Shown here: positions 35,401 through 46,799 of the stretch, piece after piece | Numbering within the stretch: position 1 is the stretch's first letter | Layout of the letters: every line of letters begins with the position of its first letter | NCBI GenBank assembly: GCA_026120035.1 | Contig: JALRME010000001.1 | Location: forward strand, 1,501,909-1,565,908 | Direction: 5' to 3' | DNA: 64,000 nt | Origin: Coleophoma eucalyptorum | Taxonomy: Eukaryota > Ascomycota > Leotiomycetes > Helotiales > Dermateaceae | Made by a program: the position numbers and the translations under genes | Notes under the pieces: model-generated | Seen by the model: only the letters and a program-made list of their open reading frames with translations | What the model was told of the DNA's origin: nothing | The model's database searches: none

Positions 35401-36317
35401 TGACCTTTGTAGACAATGTTCTTGTTGGACAGAGAGCAAAGATAGAACCAGTTGTGGAGACCAATGGTGTGAGTTGCACGCTTTCGAAGCACATACAACT
35501 GCTTTTCGAAGTATTTCTCATCAAAGTGCTCAGGATCAGTAGTCTCTGGCGAGTTGCCGTTCCCATATGCGGACGTGAGCACGACAAATGGCTGCAATAT
35601 GATTGGCTCACGAGAAGCAGCAGCTGGACCTAAAAGAGTGGAGTCCTTAGGAGGCTCTCGCCATCCTAGTACCCGCAGGCCCAGCGACTCTGCAATATCC
35701 TCCAATTGTTTCTTTGATTCTTGTACCGTCTCCTCGTCTGGCTTGAAGAACAGGTTACCCACTGCATATTGACCCAGAGGGGGTAGCTTAATATCTGTCT
35801 CGCGCTCAAAGTTCTTAATAAAAAACTTGTGAGGAATTGATGTCATCACTCCAGCTCCATCTCCATCTCGTGCATCTGAGCCTACTGCTCCACGATGGGT
35901 CATGTTACAAAGTAAATTTCGAGCTGGCAAAGTAGAAGTTAGCGCAAAAGGTCAATTATCACGAAAATGGACCTACCATCGCTAACAATTTTGTGACTGG
36001 CTTTGCCCTTGATGTTGCTGTGTTCCTGTTAGTCCTCAAATGCCCAAGGATGCACTGAGCCTCGCAGGCAAACTCACCATGCAAAACCAACACCGCAGGC
36101 ATCCTTTTCCAATCCTGGATCGTACAAACCCCTAAGAGTAATGTTAGTCTTGATACATCGAGATCTCAGCCCATAGACATGGAGGAACTTACTGCTTCAC
36201 CGGCAAAGCACCAGCCCACGACTCATTGTGCTGGGTATCATACTCATAGGCATGATACGGCTCGTTTTCGGCGTCGATTTGGGTTTGTCTATCGTCGAAA
36301 TCCGCGACACCGCCCAT
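29426..36317 (-). CDS. GLT1: Glutamate synthase (NADH), fused GOGAT
   Basis: Eight exons (36317-36193, 36131-36078, 36017-35977, 35923-35252, 35192-32506, 32453-32368, 32199-29626, 29576-29426) join in frame to give 2129 aa, the normal length of fungal NADH-GOGAT. It converts glutamine and 2-oxoglutarate to two glutamates. A propeptide of 53 residues precedes the Ntn nucleophile Cys54 (DACGVGFAC). Then come the class-II amidotransferase ([14 protein letters not shown]), the central domain, the FMN/synthase domain with the 3Fe-4S motif [15 protein letters not shown], the GXGXG domain, and the beta-subunit part with Fe-S cysteines ([10 protein letters not shown]), FAD motif GSGPAG and NADH motif GGGDTG. 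The ATG at 36317 is the first in frame; an in-frame stop lies upstream. Intron 6 is 168 nt, the others 49-61. Confidence 0.97.
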
Positions 36318-39300
36318 ATTAAGGCCTGCGGAGGAGAGGCGGATTCGTGGAATGGTTTTCGTAAGGGCTGTGGAAGCGATTGAGAGAGAATCTCTCGTCT
36401 CTTTCGCGAGCAAGTGCTGTGGAAGGAGATAGGTTTGGTCGGTTTATAGGCAAATATGCTCTTTCGGGGGGTATCTAATAGGTGCAAGCAAGGTCAGCGA
36501 TAAAGTCGATTATTGTAATCTGATATATAGTGATTTTGTTCCTGTGGTTGCAAAAACGGAACGATGACGGTAGCTATGCTGCACATGCACCTCCCATTTC
36601 TGATTGGGGGTCCTTTGGGGCCGCCGGTGCAGAAGCGGCACTCGAAAGCCATCTAGTGGGATCGGCAAAACCAACGAGTTCAGCCTATTGGCGAGTCAAA
36701 CAGAACATTCCACCTCAGCCATTGACAAAAAGTCCCCATGTTCGGACGCATTCTGATTTTCGTCAATGATCGAGATGGTCTGAGCTGTGGCAACTAGCAT
36801 AGGGTTTTCACCTATTGCATTAGACGTTGGCTTTTGGAGTGCCGCTTTTTTTGCCCACTGTGCGCCTATCAGGAGACATGCATTTGGAATATGCATACAA
36901 TTGCATGTTATGTCTGTCTGTCTTCGTCGCATATCCACAACTACAAGACGCGAAGTGATGTGCTGCTATGCAAGCCAAGCCCAATACAAGGCATAGGAAA
37001 TGAGAGGCTGAATTGTCCTCTGTTGGAGACTTGAATAGGAAAAAAAAAGTGTAGAGTGGGGTTTTTTGCGAGTAGGAGAATCCTCGATCGCATGATGTTG
37101 GATGTGTAGACAGGTCGCAGAGGGTAGGTAATCTATCTTTCGGGTGCTGGATATGAAGTGGCAAGTAAGTAGAGAAAGATGGAACTGAGTCTCACCTCAA
37201 TTGCTGAGTGGGCAGCTTAAATATAACTACGAAGGCGATGAATCCTATGCTTGACTTTGATCTTGTGCTTGCGAGGAAGTACGACGCGGACAGCAACGAC
37301 TGAGGGTATAGACGAGAGAGAGGTCACTGCTGGCTGTTGGTCGTGTTCTGAACAGAGAGCGCGAGAACAGAAAAAAGAAAAGAGGAGGAGGAAGGAAGAG
37401 AAGGGAAGGGCAGGGAGTGATAGAAAACGAGGAAGTTTGAGGAGGTGGCAGTAGTGGTGCGTGAGGAAGATTTGATTGCGAACGCGGGGTCGGATGTGCA
37501 TGTAGATGGGATTCACCACAACGAAGTAGCTCCGTACTACGAATACTCCCACACCCACTCCCACGCCCACTCCCACTCCCCATTAATGAGCACGGAGCAG
37601 AGTGAGAGCGGCTCTCGCCGAGGCCGATTCGGACGATAATAAAACTTTCAAGTATGAGTTGTGCCTGCCTCGCTCTCCCTGCTTCTTTGCTTCCCTGAAC
37701 ATTCACTCACCAACTTGCCCGTTTTCGAGGCGACGACTCCGTAACAGGAACGAGTAGGCCCCATAGGAACTGTCTTGATACCGGATCTCTCCGGCATTCC
37801 TCCGTCCGCTACCATCGTCTCCCCTTATGCGTGTAGTGCATTATAGGTGCAGCATCGTTCGTGTCAGTCTTGAATGTCGCCGAAGAGGATGTGCATGTGG
37901 CGCTTGAAGATAATCTGCACATTGATGTGGGGACTACCTCTGCCTTTCGTACTTTATTGCTATGTTCTGTACCGGGAATTTTTGACCTGACTTGCGTTCT
38001 CAAGCACACATCCTTAAAACCTACGAGACCAATGACTGCTACGTCAAAATCTTTATATTGTCATCATCTATGGTCCGCGAATGATCCATTCTAATCGCTA
38101 TGTGACACCAGCCTAGTCGTATGAGTTCCGAATTAATAGAAATGGTCCCGGCCTCTCCTTGTTAAGCGGAAGTGGACATCTACTGTACAAAATGGGCGAG
38201 GGAGCATAATGATTGATGCCTAGTTTCTAGTGCACAGTGCGAAAGGGCTCCCGTCGTTCATCTGTACACATGCTCCGGCAGGCAAATCAGAGCGCCAGAA
38301 AAAAAAACTTCATCTCACGACAGATGCGTAGATGTGATGTCGCCGTCTCGAGCTTGGAACAGTGCTAAGCAACCTTATTACTCTGCATGCCTGCTGATTG
38401 GTGAAACGGCCACGCACATGTTCTGCAAACTGGACAGTGCTTGAACCGGGATGGCCTTAATTCAGATCGAGCTACCGTATTTCACTGATTTTGCTAGGAA
38501 GTGCATAGCTGTGGCCCCTCCGATGTCGCAATAATGCCGCGATATGCTCCACTTGCTGATGAAAAAAACGAGACGATAATGGCAATGCGCGACTGCTGAA
38601 TGGTTGTGCGCTCAAGGCCGCTGCTACAAGCGAGCTGGATTCGCCGTTGGATAAAGATGAAGTCGACAAAATGACAAACTGCTTTCGAGTGCGATATGAA
38701 ATCACTGCTCGAGATTGGCTGGATAGCCAACGCGGATCATGGGACGTGGAGAGGGGTTGATCTCCATTCTTGATTGCCAATTGCCCATACGAGTACGGCT
38801 GGTTTTCTTACCTACTGTACCATGGCCGATGAAATTTGATGAAGTACAATTGATAGATCAACGCAAATAAGCAATGCCGCCACTCAGCAAATACACAGAC
38901 CACGTCTCCTCCACCATTCCCTTCTTGGTTGGCGAAAGGAGCAGCGTTATGCGTGGTGGCCTTTGGTCTTTGAAGTCTGATTTTTGTGACAAATGCTTTC
39001 GTAGGAACGTCTGCCCAGTATTTACTTTCCCCAGTCCAGGTACCCCATACGAAAAGTGAGAGCCTTGCGACCCCAATGGAACTCATCATAAAATGAAGGG
39101 CAGGCTGTACGAGTGCAACCGACAGAGTATTAACCAACGGAGCTTCAGGCGAGCAAGAGCCGCTCAATTTTTGCTTGGTTAAGGTAAGTGCAAGCAAGTG
39201 GCACCGCGGTAAGAATTCTGAGGTTATTCAGAGATGCCCAACTCTGATATATGCAAATATGAGGAGCTCTTCTGGTGGCACTGCATCGACTGAATTTGAT

Positions 39301-39559
39301 TCACTTTGATGTTCTCCTAGCAAAATCTGGCAAGTGCATTACTGATTTTTATTTTCTCAGGTAAGGCTCTCAAGTGCTGTGACTGCGTCAAGATTCCAAA
39401 GTCTTTAAGCGAACAAGGCTGATCAATAGCCTCGTACACGACTTCCTCCCCCCAACCAAACACGAACCAAGGCTATCAAAACCGTGTAAATATTCCTTTA
39501 GCTGTCGATTTCCATCGCGACAAGTTTCAATACTAGATAGACGCTGTAACACGATTACT
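36318..39559. other. Long intergenic region between divergent GLT1 and APC15-like genes
   Basis: This 3.2-kb gap lies between two divergent genes. Open frames are low-complexity or lack domains. It contains an imperfect CCCACT-type hexamer array (37546-37581) and purine-rich tracts (around 37360-37430). I see no coding gene. Its length suggests long leaders, extended promoters or an untranslated RNA, none of which can be shown here. Confidence 0.5.
37546..37581. repeat. Hexanucleotide microsatellite (CCCACT/CCCACG)n
   Basis: About six imperfect units of a CCCAC-N motif run through this stretch within the long GLT1-APC15 intergenic region. It is a simple repeat with no assigned function. Confidence 0.75.
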
Positions 39560-40661
39560 ATGGATCTACTTCCCTCTCTTGCGCCTCGCGATGTAAGTCT
39601 TCTTCTATCTTTTGACGCTACTGCTTATTTTTGTGCTGCAACAGTCCCATAGCTTATGGTATACTTCGACCCATACGTCCAATAGCTACCTGAACCATAA
39701 CGAGTCTAACCAGAATGCCTTCGATCATTTATCTGCTAACGCTGGTCAACCCCCGGGCCAGCACGCCGCGCATCGAAGACCTCACCACAACGCTCTACAT
39801 CGGAGTGCTTTAGCTAGATTACGGCTGGATGAGGAAAACATGGAGCGGCGGAAGCAAAATGTACAAAACTATGGTAATTCATGGATCAAACCGCCCGGGA
39901 TTTCAAAGTCACTTTACCAGCAACGGGAAGAGAAGCGGGAGATGGAGGAGCATCAAGAGGCATTGCGAAGGGAGCAACTGGCCCAAGAGCTTGCCGACGC
40001 CGAAGCTGCAGACGAATTATTGCAAGGGGAGGGTGGCGATGGTGAAATGGATGAGGCACGAGACTTGGATGATGATGTTCCGGATGCAGAGACCACCGGC
40101 TTGGAGGCAGATGAGGACGGCGAATCCGAATCCGAATCCGAAGATCATGATGTGGACGAGGTTCCCAGAGGTGTCCTAGCTTCGCGAATGCCTGATGATG
40201 TCTATCGAGAAGCTCTCTTACGAGGAGATGAGGTCAGGCAAACAGCATTTGGAGACGACGCTGGGTCCACTATTGACGAGGTAGATCAATCACAAATGCT
40301 ACAGGAGGAAGACCTGGTTCATGATACCGGCCTTGGACGTGATGCCGACATGGGAGAAGATATAAATATGGATATGGATGCAGACCTCGATGCCGATATT
40401 CCGGAGGCGGAGAGCCTTGGAGGATATGAACACACGGACACAGATGAAGAGCTGAGCTCGAGCGAAGAAGAAAGCGGGTTGCCAGATTATAGTTCGCATG
40501 AGATTCCAGCTGCCTCGAGCATGGTCCGAAGTGATGGCACACAAAGTAGTATAGGGCAACTTGACAGCATACTATCACGAGCCAACGAAGGAAGTAGCAG
40601 CCAGATTGGTAGCAGTCCTGGGCCATTATCTGGGCCACGCCGACGTCGGTCTGGGCACTGA
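39560..40661 (+). CDS. Anaphase-promoting complex subunit APC15/Mnd2-like
   Basis: Exon 1 (39560-39592) encodes only MDLLPSLAPRD and exon 2 (39645-40661) the rest, 349 aa in total. The N-terminal signature LPSLAPRDSHSLWYTS corresponds to the conserved FPSL-PR---LW segment of the Apc15p family, with which this subunit docks in the APC/C. A coiled, charged helix follows (QREEKREMEEHQEALRR). The remainder is strongly acidic low complexity (ESESESED, MDMDADLDADIPEAE) as in other APC15 proteins. The protein would help control mitotic-checkpoint turnover of the APC/C ubiquitin ligase in the nucleus. Missing the 11-codon first exon would lose half of the signature. Family assignment rests on the N-terminus and acidic tail, not on overall similarity. 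Confidence 0.82.
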
Positions 40662-40849
40662 AGTAAGGATCTTCCATCAAAATGTGAAAGATTGGTCGGG
40701 TTTGTAAGAAGACGAAACATAAATTAACTCGGGCATCAAATGAGACATTCCGAACAATGAAGCTGTAGCCCTCCTGAACTCCGTACCTCACCCTAATGCA
40801 GCTACTCCCATAACATAGCACTCGTAAGAGATACCATCCGTAAGCAAAG

Positions 40850-41669
40850 TTAAAAGACCCAAACGTAGAAGAAAAGAAAGCCGACAGCTGCGAAGAAGGC
40901 GAGCCAGACTTTCCATCCAACACCAGTCCGTTCTGCCATGACCAGCATTCGGTTCATGGTCCCACGCAAGCGCAACCTTGTATTGTCGAAGGAATCGTTC
41001 ATCTTCTCTGCAAGTGCTGATGATTCTCGAATCTCGTCACCAATAGCAATGGTCATCTACGACTACGCGTCAGAATTGCATATCCACTCTTCAAGATAAT
41101 ACACCTACATCTTTCAATTGCCTCACTTTGCCCATGATACCCTCGACTTGTCCATCATTCTGACTCTCTAATTCGTTCAAGACCGCATCGCTGTACTGGC
41201 CCCTATAGCAGGTCAGTATCTAATTCTGATCCAGACCTTCTAATTCACTTATTGCTGGATCTCACATACTTCGAATTTGGAGTCGCTGGCCGATACGCAG
41301 GGCGTTCTCCATACCCAGCACCTAGGTTTGCAGACCCATTCCCCGCATACCCATATCCTCCACCATAGCCACTTCCTGGACGATTGCTTGGACTCGAGCT
41401 CTGGTTCCGTAAGGCGCCGCCATTGTAATTCTCGAAGAGCGCACTCCGCGGATCGCGCTGATGGAGGGATGACCCTCCAAACCTGCTGAGAAAATGACAG
41501 TTAGCTAGGTGTTTCGCCCGAAGTAAGTTTAGCAGCCTATTCAGGAGGCTGGATCATGGATGCAGATTGTTGTGGCAAGGACACAGTCCTACTTGTAGAC
41601 AAAGTGATGCCCACGAAAAAGCTGAGATAGAGATACGGGGTGTAAGCTTTTCTCTTACCTCGACGCCAT
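40850..41669 (-). CDS. BET1: BET1-like ER-Golgi SNARE
   Basis: Four exons (41669-41659, 41482-41270, 41202-41109, 41056-40850) join in frame to give 174 aa. It starts MASRFGGSSLHQRDPR, as fungal Bet1 proteins do. A Gly/Ser/Tyr-rich linker (GYGGGYGYAGNGS) follows. Then comes the Qc-SNARE motif running from ESQNDGQVEGIMGKVRQLKD through the zero-layer region to MNDSFDNTRLRLRGTM, and a single C-terminal transmembrane anchor (about residues 153-173). Bet1 acts with Sed5, Bos1 and Sec22 in fusion of COPII vesicles with the cis-Golgi. The first exon is only 11 nt. The gene is tail-to-tail with the APC15-like gene, separated by about 190 bp. Confidence 0.93.
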
Positions 41670-42306
41670 GTTGTTGCACTGGAAGGATGGTGCTTTCACG
41701 ACTGGGGAGCTCTGTTTAGTGAGGCGTTGTAATTCAAGCGAGGCCTGCAAGGTTGCGAAATTGCGAACCAGTCCATCTATAAGGAGACAACTAGCCAGCT
41801 AGTCGATCGGATTTGAACAGATTTCCAATCACGAGAACCAGTCAGTTTCATTCTTTCCTCCTAAAATCCTGTCAGCTACTTAGGGTGCTCAGACTGGTAA
41901 TATAAGACAGGTACAACGTTTCATCTTCAAGTCACGACCTGTCAGGCAACATAGCAGGGTTCTAAATTTCAGCCTTGTGGCATCGCTTGATTTTTTGCTT
42001 TCACTAGCTAGGTAGTTACAAACAAGCCGTAACCATCAACGAGGAACTGCTCTACTAGACGTCTCCATGCATCATTCGTATCTTGTTCGTTGTAGTCCAC
42101 CATTTATACATGCTAATAAATTCTGAAAGAAACTTTTGTCATCCTATTTGAACTCATCTGACGCAAACCCATGCCGAGAAAAGGAAGAGTATCCAGGTGT
42201 AATTGTTGCAAGACCAATGCGCTTGCCATGCTTGGGTATCTCTGGTTGCAAACAAATTGAGACAGATGGACATCCCCTTGTGCAAGTAGGTCTTTCAAGC
42301 GATACT
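41670..42306. other. Intergenic between BET1 and CHZ1
   Basis: This region of about 640 bp lies upstream of BET1 and downstream of CHZ1 (both on the minus strand). No gene or recognisable site is seen. Confidence 0.5.
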
Positions 42307-42760
42307 CTATTCCTCCATATCATCGTTTGGGGCCTCAAAGTCATCATCGTCATCCTCATCGTCGTCCTCTGGAAGGTCCTCAGCGGCCTTCGCAAAGTCG
42401 ATCTGACGACCACGGGTACGGCGACCATCTTGGATAATGTTGTCGGTGTCAATTTCCTCCATATTGTCATCATCTGGCTCATCCGCTATTCGAACATATT
42501 AGTGATTGCGTTTCCTCCGTGCTTCGAGTAGAATCCTTACCAGTTGGCTCTTCCTGCAAGCAGTCAGTACTGAGCGCATGTCAAATTCTAAGGCGAGCTC
42601 GCAAACTTGCCTCATTGACCTCCTCATCACTAGAGCTATCCTCGCCTTCATCCATGCTAATGTCTTGGGTGTCGATGGCCTTACCCTTTCCCTTGTCCAT
42701 GGCTTGGGCGGCAGAGTTGTCGGACTCCTGAGTGATAGCTGATCCGTTGGTAGCAGACAT
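42307..42760 (-). CDS. CHZ1: Histone H2A.Z-specific chaperone CHZ1
   Basis: Three exons (42760-42611, 42553-42541, 42485-42307) join in frame to give 113 aa. The CHZ motif is visible as EEIDTDNIIQDGRRTRGRQ followed by IDFAKAAEDL. It is flanked by acidic tracts (SMDEGEDSSSDEEVNE and the DDDEDDDDDFE tail) that bind basic histones. Chz1 delivers H2A.Z-H2B dimers to SWR1 in the nucleus. Two structural oddities are present. The first intron begins GC rather than GT (gcaagt...gcag), and the middle exon is only 13 nt. Both are required to keep the frame between the N-terminal acidic part and the CHZ motif. Confidence 0.9.
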
Positions 42761-43358
42761 TTTAAGTTGTGGGAGTGTGTTGATCGAAAGGGTAGCTTTA
42801 GGTTTGCTAAAGATTCGCGACCGACCTGGGCAAGAAAGATGGTGTTGTGTTGTTTTGTTTTGACGAAGATGATCGGAAAGGATGTCAGGCGTCCTGCTGA
42901 AAAGGGCTGGTAGTTCTCGCCTGGTACGCGACTGAGCGCGTCCATAATTTACTAGTCGCTGGGGATCATGCATCTCCACATCCGATAAGCATGTTCACAG
43001 CTACACATAAAGCGGGCATTTTCACATCTAATTTTATTCCAGACTTCAATAAACCCATTTATTGAGATTGTACCGTGGGAGTTAACAATCAAGGAAGCAT
43101 TTCTTCATTCTCCCATGGTCTTTTGCCCATATTACCAGTGGTATTGTGCAGGCCTGAACAAGGTTTGCAATTATTCTACTTGGCCGCCTTGGGTTTGGGG
43201 GTCGTTCAGGATTAGAGCATATTGCAAGCAAGCTATGCAAACTTCCAATAACCTTCTCTGCGCCCGTGAAATCATTCTCAGAAGTGAAATAGTGCCAATG
43301 GCACACAGCCACTGCCTGGGAATTCAATTACATTTAGGTATCAACTGCTCCAGGAAAA
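42761..43358. other. Intergenic between CHZ1 and EMC10
   Basis: About 600 bp containing the CHZ1 promoter and the EMC10 3' flank. No gene is supportable; overlapping open frames here are antisense shadows or noise. Confidence 0.5.
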
Positions 43359-43987
43359 CTATTCTCCGCCAGTCGTCATGAGAATCATGACAACTCCTAA
43401 ACCAACCCACCAGTATCTTGAGACTATTAGTATCGGTCCATGGTACAGGGGAGCCTTTCTGCTTACTTTTGGAGCAAGGTCTTCTCTGGAACTGGCTCCT
43501 CCAACTTCCCTTCCTTCAGCACAACCGGTCTGTTGAGCTCAGGTAACTTGCCCTTTCCGCTCTTAAGCACCTTGATCCTCGGCCCAAAATCCCTTGTTTG
43601 CCCAGCATCAATCTTTCCACTCTTGCACGCAACTCCCAAGACCCCACCTTGCGCATCTAAAGAAAGCACAAAGGTAGGTGAGTAGCCTTTGCTAAAGCTC
43701 TCTGCCGAGGTCATAGAGGTCGAGGACTTCCATGTCGATGTGGCAGGATCATAGATTCCGATTCGTACAAGCTTATCTTCTGGGGAGAATTCAGGTGCTT
43801 CGAAGGCTACCAACTCTGCGGCCAATGTTGAAGGATTGTATTTGATTTCGGCAAGTGGGCTAGCTGGTGCTGAGCTGGCTGTGAGAGGTTGTATATGGAT
43901 AGTGATAGCGTCGATGAGATCGGACGAGGGGGTTGCCGCGACACTTTGAGCACATAGGAGTGTGGCAACAAGAGTTAGAAGCTTCAT
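43359..43987 (-). CDS. EMC10: ER membrane protein complex subunit 10 (EMC10-like)
   Basis: Exon 1 (43987-43467) and exon 2 (43416-43359) give 192 aa. A signal peptide (MKLLTLVATLLCAQSVAA) is followed by a lumenal beta-rich domain with the motif GGVLGVACKSGKIDAGQTRD and FGPRIKVLKSG. The ending PEKTLLQKYWWVG leads into a C-terminal transmembrane helix. That layout and the Lys-Tyr-Trp-Trp junction fit EMC10, which stabilises the lumenal side of the EMC insertase for tail-anchored and multipass proteins. The 50-nt intron sits exactly at the border of lumenal domain and membrane helix. If retained, translation stops at a TAA right after the LLQK codons, leaving an anchorless protein. Confidence 0.82.
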
Positions 43988-44499
43988 ATTAGCGAGAGAT
44001 TGGCCGAGAACAAGTCGACAGCGAAGTTGACGTGATGCTTTATCCTACAGCCAGCTCAAAGGTTGTCAGCGAGATGTCTGAACGAGATTCAACCTGGTCC
44101 ACCACCCGAGATCCGTATTAGGTAAGCCAGAGCTCTTCAGCACCGAAGCTCTTGGGACGCTTAGTCGTGTTCAGTCTGTGAGCTTCACAAAACGTTCATG
44201 GCCAAGTTGAAGTAGATCGATGATCTATCAATATAAAAACAATAGCCCTTTAATAATATCGCCTATGATTCAACTAAATATGAGCAAGGTAGCAATTGAT
44301 CCTACCTCCCTTCTCCCATATGCACCAAGTAAAATCCAAGCCAGACTCCTCCCTATGCACACCAAATATCACAAGTAAACGCCCATGCGCGTCCCCAACT
44401 CCATTCTTTTGCCTGATGATGCAATGAGATAATAATAAGTCCCCGGGTATCTTTGCCTTGTCTCCGAAATTCTCTTCCGTACTCAGGCACAGCTGTCTT
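43988..44499. other. Intergenic between EMC10 and PHO80-like cyclin
   Basis: About 510 bp with the EMC10 promoter and the 3' flank of the cyclin gene. Nothing else is seen. Confidence 0.5.
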
Positions 44500-45686
44500 T
44501 CATGAAGCGTCGTCAGTTGTGCGACTCTCCTTGTGGACATCTTCGGCATCCGCCATTCTTTTGGTTGACACATCTTGCATCCAGGCGTTCCATTTTGTAT
44601 CTGTCACTGCACCTTGTTTGGCCTCTGGACTGTCAGCAGAACTCCTCTCGGTGTCGATATCTTCGTCCTCTTCATCTGTCATTCCATCACTTTCCAACTC
44701 ATAGCCTTCTGATCGTTCCACTAAACCTTGATAATAATCGACCAGGACTTCTGGGTTAGGGACAATTTTCCAGTCCACTCGATACAGAAAGTCCAGCTCC
44801 AGCAGGCCAAGTTCCGCAACCTTGACCCCACCAACTCGTGCATATGTGGCATTATTCCAGAAAGAATCCGATAGTCCCTTTGCAGCCACTGTTGCAGCTG
44901 TGATTAAAAACCGATGGACGGTCAATGTTGTGATTGTGAATGCTGGGTACAAAGAACAGAGTCGATCTATGTAGTACACCATTGACAATAATAGTGGAGG
45001 AGTAAGAGTAGCGTGTTTCGCCAGTCGCTGAAGGTAGTCCATCACAGATATACCTGGCGGGGTCCTGCACCTCCTTAGTATTTGAATGATATTCCACTTG
45101 ATAATGCACCTTACCTAGAGTGGAATCTCGTTAGAACACCAGTTCGTAAAGGAAGAGCATCGTTGGTCTGAATCAGCTCAGATATCATATTTGCGATCAG
45201 GATAACCATATCCTCTACTTCACAGAATTCATACTGGGCAGGCAAGACCTTCAGAGGTTGCGCTGTACCTTTGGCGCGCTTAGGACTGGTATTTTGAGAC
45301 TTCCTCGGCAGCGACGACGCAGGTTCACTGGTCTCTCCAGATTGCCGCCTCTTCATGCTTGGAGTACCAGGTATCAGAGAAGATTTCGCCTTGCGTACAG
45401 GCTCATCTGTGCCAGGCACGGATGGCATAGCCAGGACTGCGGTGTGCGCCCGCTGTGGACTTTCTGCCAGTTTTTCCTCTTTCTTCAAACTTTGGTCCAG
45501 CGGCAGGCTATCTGTTCTTGGACTCCACTGTGTACCTACATCCACATAACTTTTCAGCTGTGGCATCGGGCTGTGCGCTTTTGACTTGGAGGTGCGGCGC
45601 GAAAGCTGAGAGATTCGAGGCGATGGTTCCGCATAGTGCCAACTGGGAGAGGTTTGCGATGATCTTGGTAATGGAGAATTCAGCAT
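44500..45686 (-). CDS. PHO80-like cyclin (Pho85 cyclin family)
   Basis: Two exons (45686-45115, 45064-44500) give 378 aa. The N-terminal 170 residues are Ser/Pro-rich and probably disordered, with SP/TP sites suited to CDK phosphorylation. The cyclin box starts near residue 175 and carries the PHO80/PCL signatures RFHSRTPPGISVMDYLQRL, YYIDRLCSLYP, and NNATYARVGGV...ELGLLELDFLYRVDW. The C-terminus is acidic (DEEDEDIDTERSS). Such cyclins partner the Pho85 kinase in phosphate signalling or cell polarity. The short form from ATG 45686 is preferred, but an in-frame ATG at 45782 would add 32 residues. The best acceptor is the upstream gtgcag site, since the next AG breaks the frame. Confidence 0.85.
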
Positions 45687-46799
45687 GATCCTGAAAGAAT
45701 CGAAAGCATGGTTGAGTCGACTAGAGCGGGACCAGCAAGGTGAAGGGTGGGGTCGTTGGAAGGATTTTGTCGAGCGGCTCAATAAGTCAAGGTCAGGATA
45801 GTACTGGGACCTGGTATAAGTGCGGTAGATTCCGATCTAGGATGATGGAGATGATGGCGATACGACGATGATCATGTATGGCGATAGGAGATAAGAGGGG
45901 TTGACGAAGTCTGGGAAAGAGAGTGGTCGGTCGTACGGCAGGTGCGAGAGTTTCATGCGCTCTCAACAGGCCAAGGTTGAGAAGTGCGGTCGATGTCGAA
46001 ATTTCAAATGGACGCTCAAGGTAAGGCAAGAGGATGCAAATGTGGTGGAGTGGGTATGCTTCCGTACAGTGAGCGTCTGTCTACTTTTCCGGCGGAAAGA
46101 ATTGCAGACTACTCAAGGTAGAAGAGGCACTACCGATAGAGGGGACGGAGCGCAGAGGCCCAAAGAAAAACTGTAGGTAGACTACACAGGCGGGTAGAGG
46201 CCTTGAATATATGTCAAGTCTGTCTCGGGATACCAATATCGATCAAGAACAATGTTCTATTCTTATTTTCTCCTCCGCTCTTCCTCTTCTCTTGTTCCCT
46301 TTCCTTTCCTTTTCCTTTTCCTTAGGTTGTTTCTGTTTCTCATTTGTCCGGATCCATCCACGATTCAGCGTCCTTGTTCCGAGGTACATACGTTACGAGT
46401 TAGCGCAAGGCAAGAGTCATGATCAAGCTGTGGCGCACGTTGCCCACAAGGCTGAGCTGAGACCTGAGGCATCAACTTCTCGGAGAGGTACTTCCCCATA
46501 CTACGCCTTCCCTAGAACTACACTCGAGGCATGAGGCCATTGACATTGGTGCATGATTCCATCTACCTCATCAAATCCACAGAAAAGCTGCGCCATTTAG
46601 ACACCTGTGCCCCTGGTCTTTCATTTGTATCTGCCCAGAAGATCTGGTTGTTATCCGATCAATCTTCTCCGTGGCGACTAGGTGCGACGGCTCAACCAAA
46701 AAATATATCTCCCCCACAAGGCTTCAGAGAACACGAAACTTCAACACCCTCCGTTGTCCAATTCTTCATTGTCCGCTCAACACTCCGGGGCATATCGTG
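45687..46799. other. Divergent intergenic region, cyclin and GID5 genes
   Basis: About 1.1 kb between divergent genes. It includes a long pyrimidine-rich tract (about 46262-46325, with repeated ccttttcctttt units) typical of a fungal core promoter or leader of the GID5 gene. Small open frames here lack protein character. Confidence 0.5.

Noticed and set aside
36318..36487. Longer N-terminus for GLT1 from the upstream minus-strand frames
   Set aside because: The GLT1 frame has a stop upstream with no ATG between; the frame with ATG at 36487 is a different one.
37245..37706. Two overlapping minus-strand frames in the GLT1-APC15 gap
   Set aside because: Low-complexity Ser/Pro/Gly-rich translation of simple repeats with no domain.
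42499..42979. Longer minus-strand frames upstream of the CHZ1 start
   Set aside because: They read through the CHZ1 exon in the wrong frame or lack a domain; the CHZ motif frame fixes the start at 42760.
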